A stretch of DNA of 64,000 nucleotides, from contig NC_084924.1 in assembly GCF_958298935.1 (NCBI RefSeq), positions 15,225,819 through 15,289,818 on the forward strand. Direction: 5' to 3'. Every line of letters begins with the position of its first letter. Within the stretch, counting starts at the first letter, position 1. The DNA comes from Phragmites australis. Its lineage: Eukaryota; Streptophyta; Magnoliopsida; Poales; Poaceae. The notes beneath the pieces were generated by a model. That model saw nothing but the letters and a program-made list of their open reading frames with translations, was not told the origin of the DNA and made no database searches. Below, one piece after another: positions 46,137 to 58,283 of the stretch. The translations under genes were made by a program, and so were the position numbers.

Positions 46137-46146
46137 TCTTATATCT
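46137..46146 (-). promoter_or_regulatory. TATA box for the antisense gene
   Basis: Minus strand AGATATAAGA, about 150 bp upstream of the ATG at 45984, lying between that gene and the 3' LTR. Confidence 0.45.
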
Positions 46147-46486
46147 TAGAGAATTCAAACGTCCCCTGCCAATGGTGCACTCGGTGGGACGGTTTCCTCG
46201 GTCGACGCAACTGCCAGGCGAATCTCCCGCTGGTCGTGCGGTGTCAGCGACTGCCAGGCGTATTTTCCTCGATCTACGCGGCAACCGCGCGTGCCGCCCA
46301 TCCCGTTGTCATGCCCTTCGGGAGTTGTGTGGACGCGCGTCCACTCATCTCCCCGTTGGGCCGTACCAGAGGCCCGGATCTAAAGGGCCACTTCTTTAAA
46401 GCTTGCCATGTGGCGTCCACACCAGCCTCGGCCTCGTTCGCGATGAAGGGCCCATCCGCAGTCTCCGTGCCATCGCCTGCCAATGG

Positions 46487-46499
46487 GCCCGGGGGTTAC
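46487..46499 (+). other. Polypurine tract of the Tat element
   Basis: gggcccgggggtt immediately before the 3' LTR. Confidence 0.6.
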
Positions 46500-48036
46500 T
46501 GTCGGTGTATCAGGAACCGGGGGTCCCTGAGTCCCGAGGCCAGGCCGGCCATCCGCCATGTGTCGCCATCCCGCGAGGTCCCTCCTGCGGGGTGAGGAAA
46601 GTCCAAGTTCCGGGAGAGGGTGCTCGGGGCCACAGTCCCTAGTCCCCGAGCACCCCAGTTCCCCGATGATCCGAAGAGTCTAAGTACCGGGAAGAAACTG
46701 CTCGGGGAGGTGCCCGGTCACCCCTGAGCACCCTAGTCCCCCAACGATCAGAAGAGCTAAGTTCCGGGAGAGGGTGCTCAGGGACTGCGGGCGGCAGTCC
46801 CCGAGCGCACGGTTCCCCGAGGGTCAGTATGAAAGTGCTCAGGAGAGAGTGCTCGGGGCTGCACGTGGCAGCCCCCGAGCTCTCGGTTCCCCGAAAGATC
46901 TGTGCAAGAGTGCTCGGGAGAGAGTGCTTGGGGTGGCACGTGGCAGCCCCCGAGCACTCGGTTCCCCGAAGGTTCGTGCAAGAGTGCTCGAGAGAGAGTG
47001 CTCGGGGAGGTAAACAGTGCTCCCGAGCACCCGGTACCCCGAGGGCAAGGATAGGCATTCTCGGGAGAGAGTGCTCGGGGAGGTGAACAGTACCCCCGAG
47101 CACTCGGTGCCCTGACGACCCAAAAAGGCCCCCGAGGGGCCCGCCGATGAGGTGTCAATCAGTCAGGGGTCCGAGGCCGCATTTAATGAGCGTGCGTGGC
47201 CTGACATCCCCAACTGATCCCGCCGCATTGTCAGTTCCTACCATGCTTTGGCAGAGAGGCGTGGGGCCATTAATTGCACGGGTCCCGTCCCGTATCATCC
47301 GGTGTGTCCTGGGATAACGTCACCAGGATCAAGGCGTTCCGCCTGCCGCCCTACCGTGGCAGAGGAACAAGACGGGGCGGGCATGCCGGGTTGCTCTGTG
47401 GCTGCCCGGTGGGCCCCCTCTACGGCGCCTGTTGCCAGGGCGTTTATGGTGACAGGTGACCGGGCGTGCGCCGCGTTTTCCACCCCCCGGTCACTTCACC
47501 CAGAAGAAAATGATGACGCATTTCCCAGTCATGGCGTCTTTGAACTTGTGCCCCCCTCCTTCCCGTTTGGGGCATATCGCAGCCGGCGAGTGCATAAAAG
47601 AGTCGGCACGCACAAGAAGGAGCCTCAAGCTCTGACAGAGAGAAAAAACAACCCAACAAGCGAACTAGCAATCGAGCAAGAGATCGCAAGAATCAAACCA
47701 TAGACCAACTCAAGGCATAGTCCCTGTCCAAGAACAAGGAGTCTCAAGTTCTTAGTTAGACACAATATTCTTGTAACCAGCAACATCCTTGAGGGACTTC
47801 CTCAGGACAGTTATTACATCCATACAGGAGTAGGGTATTACGCCCCCGTGCGGCCCGAACCTGTCTAAATTTCCGGTGCATTTACTCCTCTTTGCACTAG
47901 ATAATCATCCCATCCACCGGCCATTACATTTACTCTCATTCATTTCTCCGATGAACTTATTCAGAATCATCCCCCAGGCCGAATCTCTAAAAAGGGGTCT
48001 CTCGGGATCCCTGCGACAGGAGTTAATCCTCCGACA
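46500..48036 (+). mobile_element. 3' LTR of the Tat element, intact
   Basis: Uninterrupted 1537-bp LTR, tgtcggtg...ccgaca. It keeps the segment missing from the 5' LTR, with a TATA-like cataaaag at 47593-47600 followed by a purine-rich leader. U3 holds the gctcgggg palindromic repeat array. Confidence 0.92.
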
Positions 48037-50970
48037 ACTATATATGTTATCCATGCACTAATTGCAATAATGAGAAGAAGTTTTCTAGCATAAAGCAGAT
48101 CTGTGCGCACTTATTTTGGAGGGGTTTCAAGCCTGGATATACCCTTTGGACCAAACATGGTGAAGATGAGGAGGTTGAACATGAAGGGCAACCCACTATC
48201 GAAGAAGACGAATGCAACGATATGATGACTGATGAAGATAATAATATGCTGGAGTTCGAATATACTTTGGTCCATGACGATGAAGATATAGATCAGATAT
48301 TGCATGATGAGGAGGAGGACTTTATCAGTGAGAGACAACATCAAAAGTTCTAGCATATGATAGAGGATTCTAAAACACCATTGCTCCCGAATTGTAAAGA
48401 TGAGCACATAAAGCTGCATATGGTGATGATACTACTGCAATTAAAGGCTAGCAATGGTTGGTCTGATAAGAGTTTCAATGAGTAGTTACGATTCTTAGGT
48501 AACTTGCTACCAGATGGGAACATGTTGCCTGAAAGCACATACTAGGCCAAGCAGATTATATCCCTACTGGGATTGAAAGTAGAGAATATACATACATGTC
48601 CCAAGGATTTCATACTGTATCGCAAAAGAATTGGAACAGTGTGCGAAGCAAAATGGTACAAGCGACACAACAATGATAATGATGTGGGGGTCAGCCATAA
48701 GAAGGAAAAACTCTTTGCTAAAGTGGTGTGGTATTTCCCTATAATCCCCCATTTGAAGCGACTGCTTGTGAAGAGTGCAAGAAAAAAGAAATTCTAAGAC
48801 ACCTTACTGGTGGCATGCCATGGAGGAACATCAATAGAAAATACAAGAAGACATCCGCACATGATGTGAGGAATATAAGGTTTGGGTTAAGTATGAATGG
48901 GATGAATCATTTTGGCAACATGAGCAGTAGTCATAACACTTGGCCCGTAACTATGTATCTATAACCTTTCACCTTATATGTGTATGAAGAGAAAGTATCT
49001 TATGATGACGTTGCTGATCGAAGGGCTAAGTTAACCTAGCAACGATATCGATGTGTACCTTAAATCATTAGGTAAAGATCTTCTTATAATGTGGAACAAT
49101 GGCCTACAAGTATTGGATGAGTACAAATGAGAGAACTTCACTCTACGTTCATGTAACAATACAAGATTGGCCTACTCTTAGTAACCTATTAAGACAGATG
49201 GTAAAAGGATACAATGGATGTGTTCAGTTCTTGGAAGATATAATGGTTTGGTGGCTAAAGAACCCTCAAAAAATGGTTTACATGTGTCGTCGTAGGTTCT
49301 CTCGCCTGGATCACCCGTACCACATCAAGGCAAGAGTTTTTGATGGGGCAAGGGAGCCTGGTCAAGCTCCGAAGATTCACACATGAAAACAAGTATTTGA
49401 GATGGTAAAGAATATTAGAGTTGTTCTAGTAAAGGAGCGAGGTAGTACAAAATTCTTGAGTGGAAAAGGAGCTCCTATGTGGAAAAAGAGGTTATTTTTT
49501 GGGACCTACCTTATTAGGAGAACCTGAAGGTTCAACACACACTTGACGTCATGCATATCGAGAAGAACTTGTTTGATAGCTTGACTAGTATCTTATTAGG
49601 TATATGGTATACCAAGCAAAACAAAATATACACTCCAAACATGGATGGACCTAAAAGATATGAAACTCAGGAATGACCTACATCCTGAAGAACTAGACAA
49701 TGGGAGAAAGTGGCTTGCTACATCTTGCTATACTCTGAGCAAGGAAGAGAAACTCAGCATGTGCGGTTGCTTGCATGCAATCAAAATTTCATCAGGTTAC
49801 TCCACCAATGTAAAGAGACTAATCTCGATGAAAGATTTGAAATTAGTTGGTATGAAATCTCATGACTGTCACATGATGATGACACAGTTGCTTGCAGTTG
49901 CAATAGTGGGTGTTCTATCGGAGAAAGTTCGAGACCCGATTATAAAGTTGTGTTCATTATTCAACGCTATCTCACAAAAGGTCATCGATCCGTTAAAACT
50001 AGAAAAGTTGTGGGATGATGTGGTCCATACTCTATGCTAGTTTGAGATGTGTTCCCCCTCAATCTTTTTTTTATATCATGATCCATCTCATTGTTCACAT
50101 CGTAAGAGAGATAAGGATCTCTGGCCCTGTATTTCTTCATTAGATGTATCCTTTCGAGAGGTTGATGGGAGCTCTGAAAAAAATATGCTTGTAACTAAGG
50201 TCGACTGGAAGGTTGCATTGCCATAGGGTGGGGGAACCAAGGGGGTCATTGAGTTTTGCGTCAATTACATGAATCTCAAACTGATTGGTGTGCCTGTATC
50301 TCGCTATGAGGGGAGGCTATAGGGGATAGGGACGATAGGTGAGAAATAAGTTTGTACCAATGACCGTGATTCATTCACTCAAACACATTTTGCAGTTCTA
50401 TAATAATCAGTTGTAGTGAGCCTATATGTCAATATATACGTGAACATGCTACACACCAGAAACTCAACAAAGTCAGAGGATTGGGTTGCGAGAGAGAACA
50501 TAGATCATTTCAGCGATTGGTTATGTGGACACATGATGGGTAAGGATACACATGTTCAGTTGAAACTGCTTGCTCATGGACCCTCAACTATAATTTGGAC
50601 ATTCTAAGGATACAACATGAATGACTATATATTTTATATGAGAGCACAATATGAAAAGAGCATCAACTAAAATAGCAGTGTACATATCGATGCCTATAAA
50701 GTAATGACAATAGGAAGATTTATTATGGATTCATAGCGGAGATTCGAGTGCTTTAGTATGGACCATTGAATGCTCCTCTTTTTTGATGCAAATGAGTCAG
50801 ACTCCTGGAGGAGTGAACATTGATAAGTACGGTATGACTACTGTTGATCTCAAACTCTTTGGTTACAGGGAAGAATCATTTGTACTTGCCAATGATGTTA
50901 CACAAGTTTTCTATGTAAAGGACCCGGCTGACAAGGAGCGCCATGTCCTTAGGCACCATCTCAAACGTCA
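48037..50970 (+). pseudogene. TNP2-type transposase of the older CACTA, heavily degraded
   Basis: Continues the frame broken at 19575. Blocks in order: ICYPCTNCNNEKK and LFWRGFKPGYTLWTKHGE (N-terminal domain), LKASNGWSDKSF (48440), DVRNIRFGLSMNGMNHFG (48865), DVMHIEKN-type start with SLTSILLGI (49555), DLHPEELDNGRKWLA and MKDLKLVGMKSHDCHMMMTQ (49680-49880), a DUF4218-like stretch to 50170, and a DUF4216-like end GVNIDKYGMTTVDL with VTQVFYVKDPADKERHV (50810-50950). Many stops and frameshifts interrupt it. It is older than the copy at 12777-16125. Confidence 0.8.
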
Positions 50971-51007
50971 CTTTCAGAGTAGGATGAACTACTCTTGCCC
51001 GCCACCC

Positions 51008-53699
51008 TGATCGGCAGGCACGAAGTAGCCAAAGACAGCCTCTTTCTCAGCAGCAGCAATACCTGCAACAACTTAAGGGCAGCACCCTTAGTACGAAGGT
51101 ACTCGCAAGACATACACAATATGGAAATATAATATTCTGACTCTAAGGATTATGCATTGAGCTGTTAGCAAGGACATGCCATAAGGTTAAGTAAAATATA
51201 CGCGGTAAGCAACCTAGACATATATGTGTGAGCACCTATACTTAACCAAACATGCCATTCTACCCTGCAATAACCAACCGAACATAAATAAAACTGTAAC
51301 ATAAATGTAACATCAGTGCTTGAACATAAAAGTAAACTGAACTAACTCATCCACCACCAAAACCAAACCATCAACGACATATCCGAACCATCATCTACAT
51401 AACCGAACCATCAACCATATATGAGAACTCTACGACCGGGTGCAAATGAAACAATAGTATGTTCATGAAAAAGAGTGCGGTAGTTCGAAATGTTTATACA
51501 CTTTGCAGGGGGATACTCTTGGAGCCACACGACACGAGGACCATACGGCTTGTGCCACCCGCTAAAGTGCACACAAGAGGGTACTCGTGACAACCTTTCC
51601 CAACCAGCCCCAACTGTGTGGATCGTGCATCGCTCGGTGCAGTAGTACTAAAACTACTCCCAGAGCAAACTAGTACCTCTTACAAGCCCGCCCACTCACA
51701 CCGTCGATGTTCAGGCCCATAAAGCCATAGCTGCGAAGGTATTCGGCTCGCCTTACCATTAGACCGGCATGTAGTGAGTAAGGTAAGTGCTAAAGCTAAC
51801 TACCCCGACGATCGACCTTAAACGATGCAAGCGGTCTACGGTGCCTGGGTTCCTCTCCCGGACTGCCCCTAGGACTTTACTTCGAGGCAAACGTCACCTC
51901 TAATACCGCCCACATCTCACCTCATACTCACCACTCATCCAACCAACATCCACATAACTATATACGTGAACAAGTAGTAAGCCCTAAGCTCACGAACAAC
52001 GATCGAACCATTGCTCATCTTCTACCGAGGACCTATGCATTGCTAAGCATTTCGATCGACTCTTAGACATTTACCATGTTACCAAGGCTACAAGGATATA
52101 GGTGAATAATTCAAGGTAGGGATTATGCAATCAACATAGGTTCTACCCGTAAAAACACGACATCGGCTCCCTATACATGCAAACCTATACATAAGCATAG
52201 TTTATCAATATTTAGATTCCATTCAATTCAACAAAGGTGCAATATGATCAATGCTTACCTTGCTGCTCAGGTAGCTACCTATAGTTACCTATGCAACACT
52301 CGCAGAAATCTGGAAGAACAGAGTTGTCTTCAACCATGGTCGCCTCCCGCTCCAGCTCCTTGTTAGCTAAACAAGAACGCGTGTAATGATGAGCATGAAT
52401 GAATGCAACAAGGCATGCCACAATGCTTAACAACATGCTAGAAGTATAAGATATGTGAATCAATGCAATACTAAACGATCTAAATAAAAATCAGAAAATA
52501 ACAGCCATCTGGAGTATCCGGATTGGTTCGAGTATCCGGGCTTGGACCCTCCGGAAGAGGTGCGTTGCTGCTTTTTAATTGACTGGCCTGGAGTATCCGG
52601 GTGAATCCAGAATGTCCGAGTTCCGGAGTATCCGGGTGAATCTGGAATGTTCGAGTTCCGAAGTATCCGGGCCATCCTCCGATGAAGGTTCTCGGTTAGC
52701 ACTATTCTAGCTTGACTCAGAACCTCTGGGTTGGTCCGGACTATCCGGGATATACTGGACACTCCAAGTGAGGTTCCGAACGAAGCTCTCGGCTACACGA
52801 TCACATAACTACCCGGAGTCTCCGGGTTTGTCCGGATTATCCGAGTGATACAGACTTGGATTCTTCATGATTTTTCCCTTCGAGCGAATTGACTCATTTC
52901 ACAAATTTGTGCTACACAAACGTTCATATGCCCTATCCAAAAGGTTCTAAACCAATCTCGCGCCCTAAACCCCAACCAATTTTGAACACAATTCAATGGA
53001 CTATTTCTGCTGAACCCGGAGTATCCAGATGAGTCCAAAGTATCCGAGTCAGCCTAGAAAAGCTGTTCTCGAGTGGATTTTTAGTTGATTCGAGTTGTGA
53101 TCTTTTCCAAATCTAAAGGGGACATGTTAGGGATAATCTAAGGGTGCTAGAACTTACTCATCAACCACCAACACGACTCTAGAGCTTATTTTCGACCAAA
53201 ATCCCAATTTTGCTCCAAAAAGCTCAAGAACATTAAGAACTTCAAGTACTACTTGATTCTTCCACAAAAACGAAAATGGATTGGATAGATGAGTAGCTCA
53301 TGAGCTAGAGAATGCAATGGTATCACATGCATACCTTGAATCCTCCATTTGAGCTCGGATTTTGGGAGAAAAGAGAGAGTGCTTGAGTGGGAGAGGGAGA
53401 GAGGTGTTGTTACAGCATGGTGGGGATGTGGGAGTGAGGGAGGAGAGAGAGGGAACAGGTGGGGCTACCCCATTTGGTAGGTGGGATGGTGGGGCCACTA
53501 GTGGAGCCTATATGTTAGAGAAAATGGGTATTTTTCCAATGCAATTTTCATTATTTTCTCCTCTAATTTTCTTTCTCTTATCCAAATGATTTTTAACGAA
53601 ATGAATTACCGCTCCGAATTACCATTATGCAAAATTAAGTATAATACTTAAGAAGCATGATTTTGCTTAAATGCGTGATTAAAAATTTGGGACATGACA
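51008..53699 (-). mobile_element. LTR-like remnant with atccgg-rich repeats
   Basis: The right edge reads gggacatgaca, so the minus strand starts TGTCATGTCCC, an LTR-like start. 52500-53060 has at least eight copies of ggagtatccggg / gaatgtccgagttccgg. The layout resembles the Tekay-like LTRs here (leader-like GC-rich part at the far end, tail with ttaattaaaaatttggg). The left edge and TSD are not resolved, so it may be a truncated or solo LTR. Confidence 0.5.
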
Positions 53700-54225
53700 A
53701 GAACGTCGACCTAAGTCAAATAAAGACACTGGGGAAGCTATTTACATACGCTTTATTGAAACAAAGGTATAATCATTATTGAAAAAAGCTCTGATGTATT
53801 CGTTAAGGATTTACTGAAATTTGTATTAATTAATGACATATTATTTTGTATTAATTAAGGATATGCTTTATTTTTTGTTAAGGATATGCTTTAATGTAGA
53901 TACTTTTTTAATAAACTATATGAATGATGTAAAAAATAAATACTATACAATATATTTGACATGCTTTAATGTAAATACTATGATTTAATAAACTTCAAAT
54001 ATGTCTCTAAATACTATTTTAATAAACTATACAAATATAAATGCATTCCAATGTTTAAAAATTAGAAAGAGTATCACTGCCAATTGTATAATATGACCGA
54101 CAATGAAAGCCTCATGAGTATTTATTCAAACGTCATAGCCCTCGGATGTATTAGGTTTATTTCCCGATGCCCGTTGCAGCTGTCGCCTTGCCCCCCACCA
54201 CCTGCTGCAGCCGTTGCCGCCCCGG
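53700..54225. other. Remnant of the older CACTA or its flank
   Basis: AT-rich. gagtatcactgccaattg at about 54070 resembles the subterminal motif near 18850, so the right end of the older CACTA may be close. No clean terminus. Confidence 0.35.
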
Positions 54226-54783
54226 TAGGGGTGAAAGTGGGACGAATATTTCCCGCCCGCCCAAAGTCTTGTGAAGCAAATATGGGATGACTGATATCCG
54301 TGTCCGACACTATTCAACATTATCTGTGTTCGATTAAGGATCCGAGAAAAAAAGATATGATACATGATGACTGATATCCGTCTGAAGTATCTGAATATTA
54401 GGTGTTATGAGAAGACATATTATGATTTCACTTAAAAACAATATAGGTAGATTGTCACATATCCGTAGATAGATAATACTAAATATTCTTATTTTTACAT
54501 CTCAACGGTCACTCTCTTTGTGCTCATTTTGATTGCACCTATATACTATTTAATATATTGTGTGAGGATGTAAATGATGTAAAAAAATTCTATCTATCCA
54601 ACTAACCAAAAGCTTGCGGCACTATTCGCTCTGATTCCAACTCCGAGAAAAAAAATGTAGCGTAGGATACAGGATGAAGAAATAATTATCCAGCATTATA
54701 TGTGTCCGACTTTGACTAAAAAAATATGGAATAGGATACATGGTGAGTTATATATGTCCGTATCCGATCCGATTTTACCCCTA
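54226..54783. mobile_element. Degenerate hAT-like non-autonomous element
   Basis: The ends are taggggtgaaa and, inverted, taggggtaaaa. Flanking octamers cgccccgg and agactcgg agree at five of eight bases, a decayed TSD. The interior repeats gatatccgtgtccga / ccgtatccgatccga motifs. No coding capacity. Confidence 0.55.
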
Positions 54784-56259
54784 AGACTCGGTGCCCCATC
54801 GCCCCATCGCTGCCCTGGTGCCCTGTCGCCCTAACGCCCCATCACCGTCCAATCCTCCCAGCTCAGTGCCTAGCTTTTTCCCAAATCATTTCATTTTTAG
54901 AGATGAAAACGGTAGTGATTTATGCATTGAGATTGGAATCAAAATTAGGATTAATCGATGCAGAATTGTGACATAGCTGACATAGCTCTAAAATGAAAGT
55001 TGTAGGTTTCATTGTTATCTTTCTAATGGACCTGGTTTTGTTCAATTCCAATAAGTGGTGTAAGATAAATCACGACAATAATGCTATTGTACGGTCGATT
55101 AATATGTATAATAATTTATTTATCAGTTGTTGGATTACTACAAGAATTAGTCTAATGTCCTAAAAGCAAAGTTCTAGAAAATATTTTAAGTGTATGAGAT
55201 GGTATTATTTGCTATAATTGGTTAAGTGAATTAAAACCATCCAGGCACCTTATTGTTTTAATGGAGTATTGTTTTTCAAATGGATCAACTTTGAACTGTT
55301 ATTTGGCTTAATCATATTTAATGAGCAAGATATTTTCTCTAAAGTAAGTAAGGATGACATAATTAAGACTTTCATGGCCATGAAAAGCTCAAAGTGAAGA
55401 ATTTGTAATCCTATTTATGTAAGACCATATTTCATATTTGAACAATTTATATTGTAATTTTTGCAAGATTTAAACTTATTTGTTGAATTTATGATATTAG
55501 GAGACATTTTTTAATATATTTGTATTGTATTTTTTAATTTATGTTCACATTTAACACAATGGCATGCATATATCAAGTGAAATTCGCTATAGACATTGTG
55601 GTGTCAATTCTTAGTCTTAGTTTTTATAAATATTTTTTCTATAATGAATAAGTCTATATGATGAAAATTTGTATGTAGGAATGGTATCTCCAAAAACAAA
55701 TAGCTCCTCCTCGGATCAGGGTATAGCCTCCAAAAACAAATTACAGAGATGTACACGTGAACATTGAACAAACGGGAAATGATAACCCAACACTACTACG
55801 GTATGGCTACGTCTATAAGCGTTCGATCCGGAAGCTTCTTCGTGCATAGAATGTCCCGTGCGTGTGATATGCACCATGCGCGCGAGAGGGGAATTTGTTT
55901 CGCTCGCTGGACCGTGCATTATTCCCTTCCCGCTGTAATTTTCAATCACCTCCTCCTCCTCTCTCACTCTCCATATGAGCAGTGGTAATTGAAAATGTAC
56001 CGCCCGGGGCATCATCATCATTCCTCTATAGGGCACCGCATGAACCAGTTTTAATGGTCGTTCGATCGACGACCGGCGGAGCTCGCATACATAAATCTCA
56101 CTTGTCGGAACCTGTTGCCTGCCGAATTCGCTCTACGAAAAGAAATGGAAGCCAAATGTCTCGGCCTTGCATCTTTAGGGAGAACAATACAAGGACAACC
56201 GTGGCGACTCTGAATACCTATAACTATTTTTTTGAAAATTGCAAAAAAAAAAAATAGTC
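54784..56259. other. Unassigned AT-rich DNA
   Basis: Contains a short duplicated segment ctccaaaaacaaat (about 55688 and 55729). No domain or element ends are supported. Confidence 0.3.
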
Positions 56260-56600
56260 AAATTTTAAAAATTTGCAAGAATAGGTACCTGTCGACACGC
56301 AAAATACTGACAAGGTACCAGTACTTTGAATGCCGATAGCTTATGTGGCGCTGGGCCCGGGGACTTTTTGGCATGCGGAATACCGACAGGTCGTGAATCC
56401 GGCTAAACAGGGGTGTCATGTAGGCTTTGCATGGAGTGTAGTTGCCTGTCGGCATTGCGATGCGTTATGGCCTATCGGCATTAGATGATATGTTATGGCA
56501 TGTTGGCACGCGAAATGCTGATAGGTGCCACGTTAGACCTGTTGGCATTCCGCGTGCCGACAAGCCTTTATATATTCCACGGCTGGTGATTTCTCTCCCA
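56260..56600. repeat. Subterminal-type repeat block with TATA box
   Basis: Six or more copies of a motif like cctgtcggcat / atgccgacagg in both orientations, then tttatatattcc at about 56566-56577. This is the architecture of a DNA transposon end with its promoter; the following relic may be its gene. Confidence 0.6.
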
Positions 56601-57190
56601 CGCGCAAAGTGGGTGGCAACGAGCGGCGACAACGAGCGCCAACGACAAGTGGCGGTGTGAGTAGGTGAGTGGTGATATTTGATGGTTATGTAGAATACAA
56701 GTGATGAGGTTGAATAGATTTTGTGGTCATAGCTATTGTATGTTGATTACAATTATTTAACATGACGGAGTATAGTATGATTGTTGAATCAGTTATATTG
56801 ACTATAGTGGGGTTTAGGGTTTTTTACGGTCCTAAATATTTCATGCATTGTGATAGTGGGATAGATCTCAGTAACTTCCAGTACGTTGACACAGAATTGT
56901 ATAGTTCGGGAGAGATTCGATTGTCCCAAGTGTTAGGTTGGCTGTATAATCTGTTGCAACTTAGTCTAGCATATCAACGGTTGATGATGAAGGTTCTGAA
57001 TCCTAAACATCGAGAAATCGGCTGGCAGTGAGAGCTCTTGGAGGTTACATGTTCGAAATAATAACAGCAATTTGCGTCGATGGGGTTAAGATGGGTTTTT
57101 TCCCAGTATATCCTTTCCTTATAGAAGCGAGCGATGTTGGATCCATAGAAGCCGGACCTAGCACCGTACAATCTCAATTCTTATTGACAT
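56601..57190 (+). pseudogene. Possible Mutator-like transposase N-terminal relic
   Basis: From 56762, MTEYSMIVESVI leads into VFYGPKYFMHCDSGIDLSN, SSGEIRLSQVLGWLYNLL and later ELLEVTCSK with WQQFASM-like pieces across stops. The order of blocks (glycine/VDLS motif, LSQVLGWL, WELLP-like) resembles the N-terminal region of plant MULE-type proteins. No catalytic or SWIM zinc-finger part remains. The assignment is from memory of the family and is tentative. Confidence 0.35.
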
Positions 57191-57642
57191 CCTTGAGGAT
57201 ATTCATTTCATAAAGAGACTAAACATAAATTTTATTTGAAAAAATATTAGTCTCAAAACACAAAAAATAGGATGAGCTTCCCCTAAATATATACATCCAA
57301 GTACTTGAATTACTTGTAACATATATATAGTTCATTCAAGATTCTAGAGGAGTTTACCCTATATTTTGAGTTAAAACACAAAATAAATTTACAAAGAAAA
57401 TACTTGTTCCAAGAATGAACTTACAACCATGAGATCATGTAGATTAAGTTCATCTTCCATAACCATTACCGAGTCCAAATCCTCTAGTATTTCTTTTACA
57501 TTATATAGCTCATAAAGACATAAAAGATAAAATTCATAAGAGATTGTAACTTGAGATTTTAGCAATTACCATCCCTCTTTCAAATATCTCTTTGAACATC
57601 ATTGATGAAATGGTCTCTTGGACACTTAATGAGCTCTTGAAC
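57191..57642. other. Unassigned AT-rich DNA
   Basis: Nothing recognised. Confidence 0.3.
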
Positions 57643-58149
57643 GAAGCACTTGAGGTGCAAGAGAGTTGTTGGTGAAAATGCAGTCCATGAGGAGGTGCAG
57701 GAGAATGTGGTTCCGGAGGTACCTTGCAGACTAATACATCAGTTGAGCTACAGACTACAAGAGAAGAATGTAACGACGGGGAAGAAAATCAGTCCGCGAT
57801 GTGTGGTGATCAGGGAGAGCGGGATGAGGCACTAGTGGACCAGATGAAAGCAGATAACGACGAGTTTCATACATTTATGGACTCAGGTGCTGATGAGCCC
57901 ATGGCTCCTTCAGATATGATCAATACTGCCAATAATCCTCAAATCATACAAGGTCCAATTACAAGAGCACGTGCACGACAATTAGATCACCAGGTGAACT
58001 CGTTTCTCACTGTTCATGTTTCCTTGGATGGATTACTACTAAATTTTTATAATATTTTATTGCTTAGGAATATGGAAGAAGCACTGCAACCTTACCCAGA
58101 CGTCACCCCTCGAATGCCAAGTCTACTCGGACTCGAGGCTGAGCTCTAG
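57643..58149 (+). pseudogene. C-terminal end of a gypsy polyprotein
   Basis: An acidic/Gln-rich stretch leads to IQGPITRARARQLDHQVNSF, a signature seen at the 3' end of grass gypsy polyproteins just upstream of the LTR. It ends ...GLEAEL and TAG at 58147. Upstream integrase is absent, and the region before 57650 does not align. It appears to belong to the LTR that follows. Confidence 0.6.
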
Positions 58150-58283
58150 TCGAAGTCGTGGTCGTGGTCGAGTCTCAAGACAGCATATCAATAAAACGGG
58201 CATAACTCTCTCATACGAAGTCCATTTTCGGCGTTCTTAGACTTGCTGGAAAGCTTATGTAAAGCCCTTTCCAATGAACCTAT

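Larger units (their letters stand above)
19576..48036 (+). mobile_element. Tat-lineage Ty3/gypsy retrotransposon with nested insertions
   Basis: Two LTRs begin tgtcggtg and end gaca. The whole unit is flanked by an exact 5-bp duplication ACTAT (19571-19575 and 48037-48041). Between them lie a PBS, gag-pol with a second RNase H, a long spacer, an antisense gene and a polypurine tract. Net of the two Tekay-like insertions it is about 14 kb. The LTRs differ at about ten of their first ~240 aligned bases, eight of them transitions. It inserted into the TNP2 frame of an older CACTA element. It is now inactive. Confidence 0.92.

Noticed and set aside
55791..55802. cactactacgg as a CACTA terminus
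   Set aside because: No subterminal repeats beside it and no partner end found downstream.
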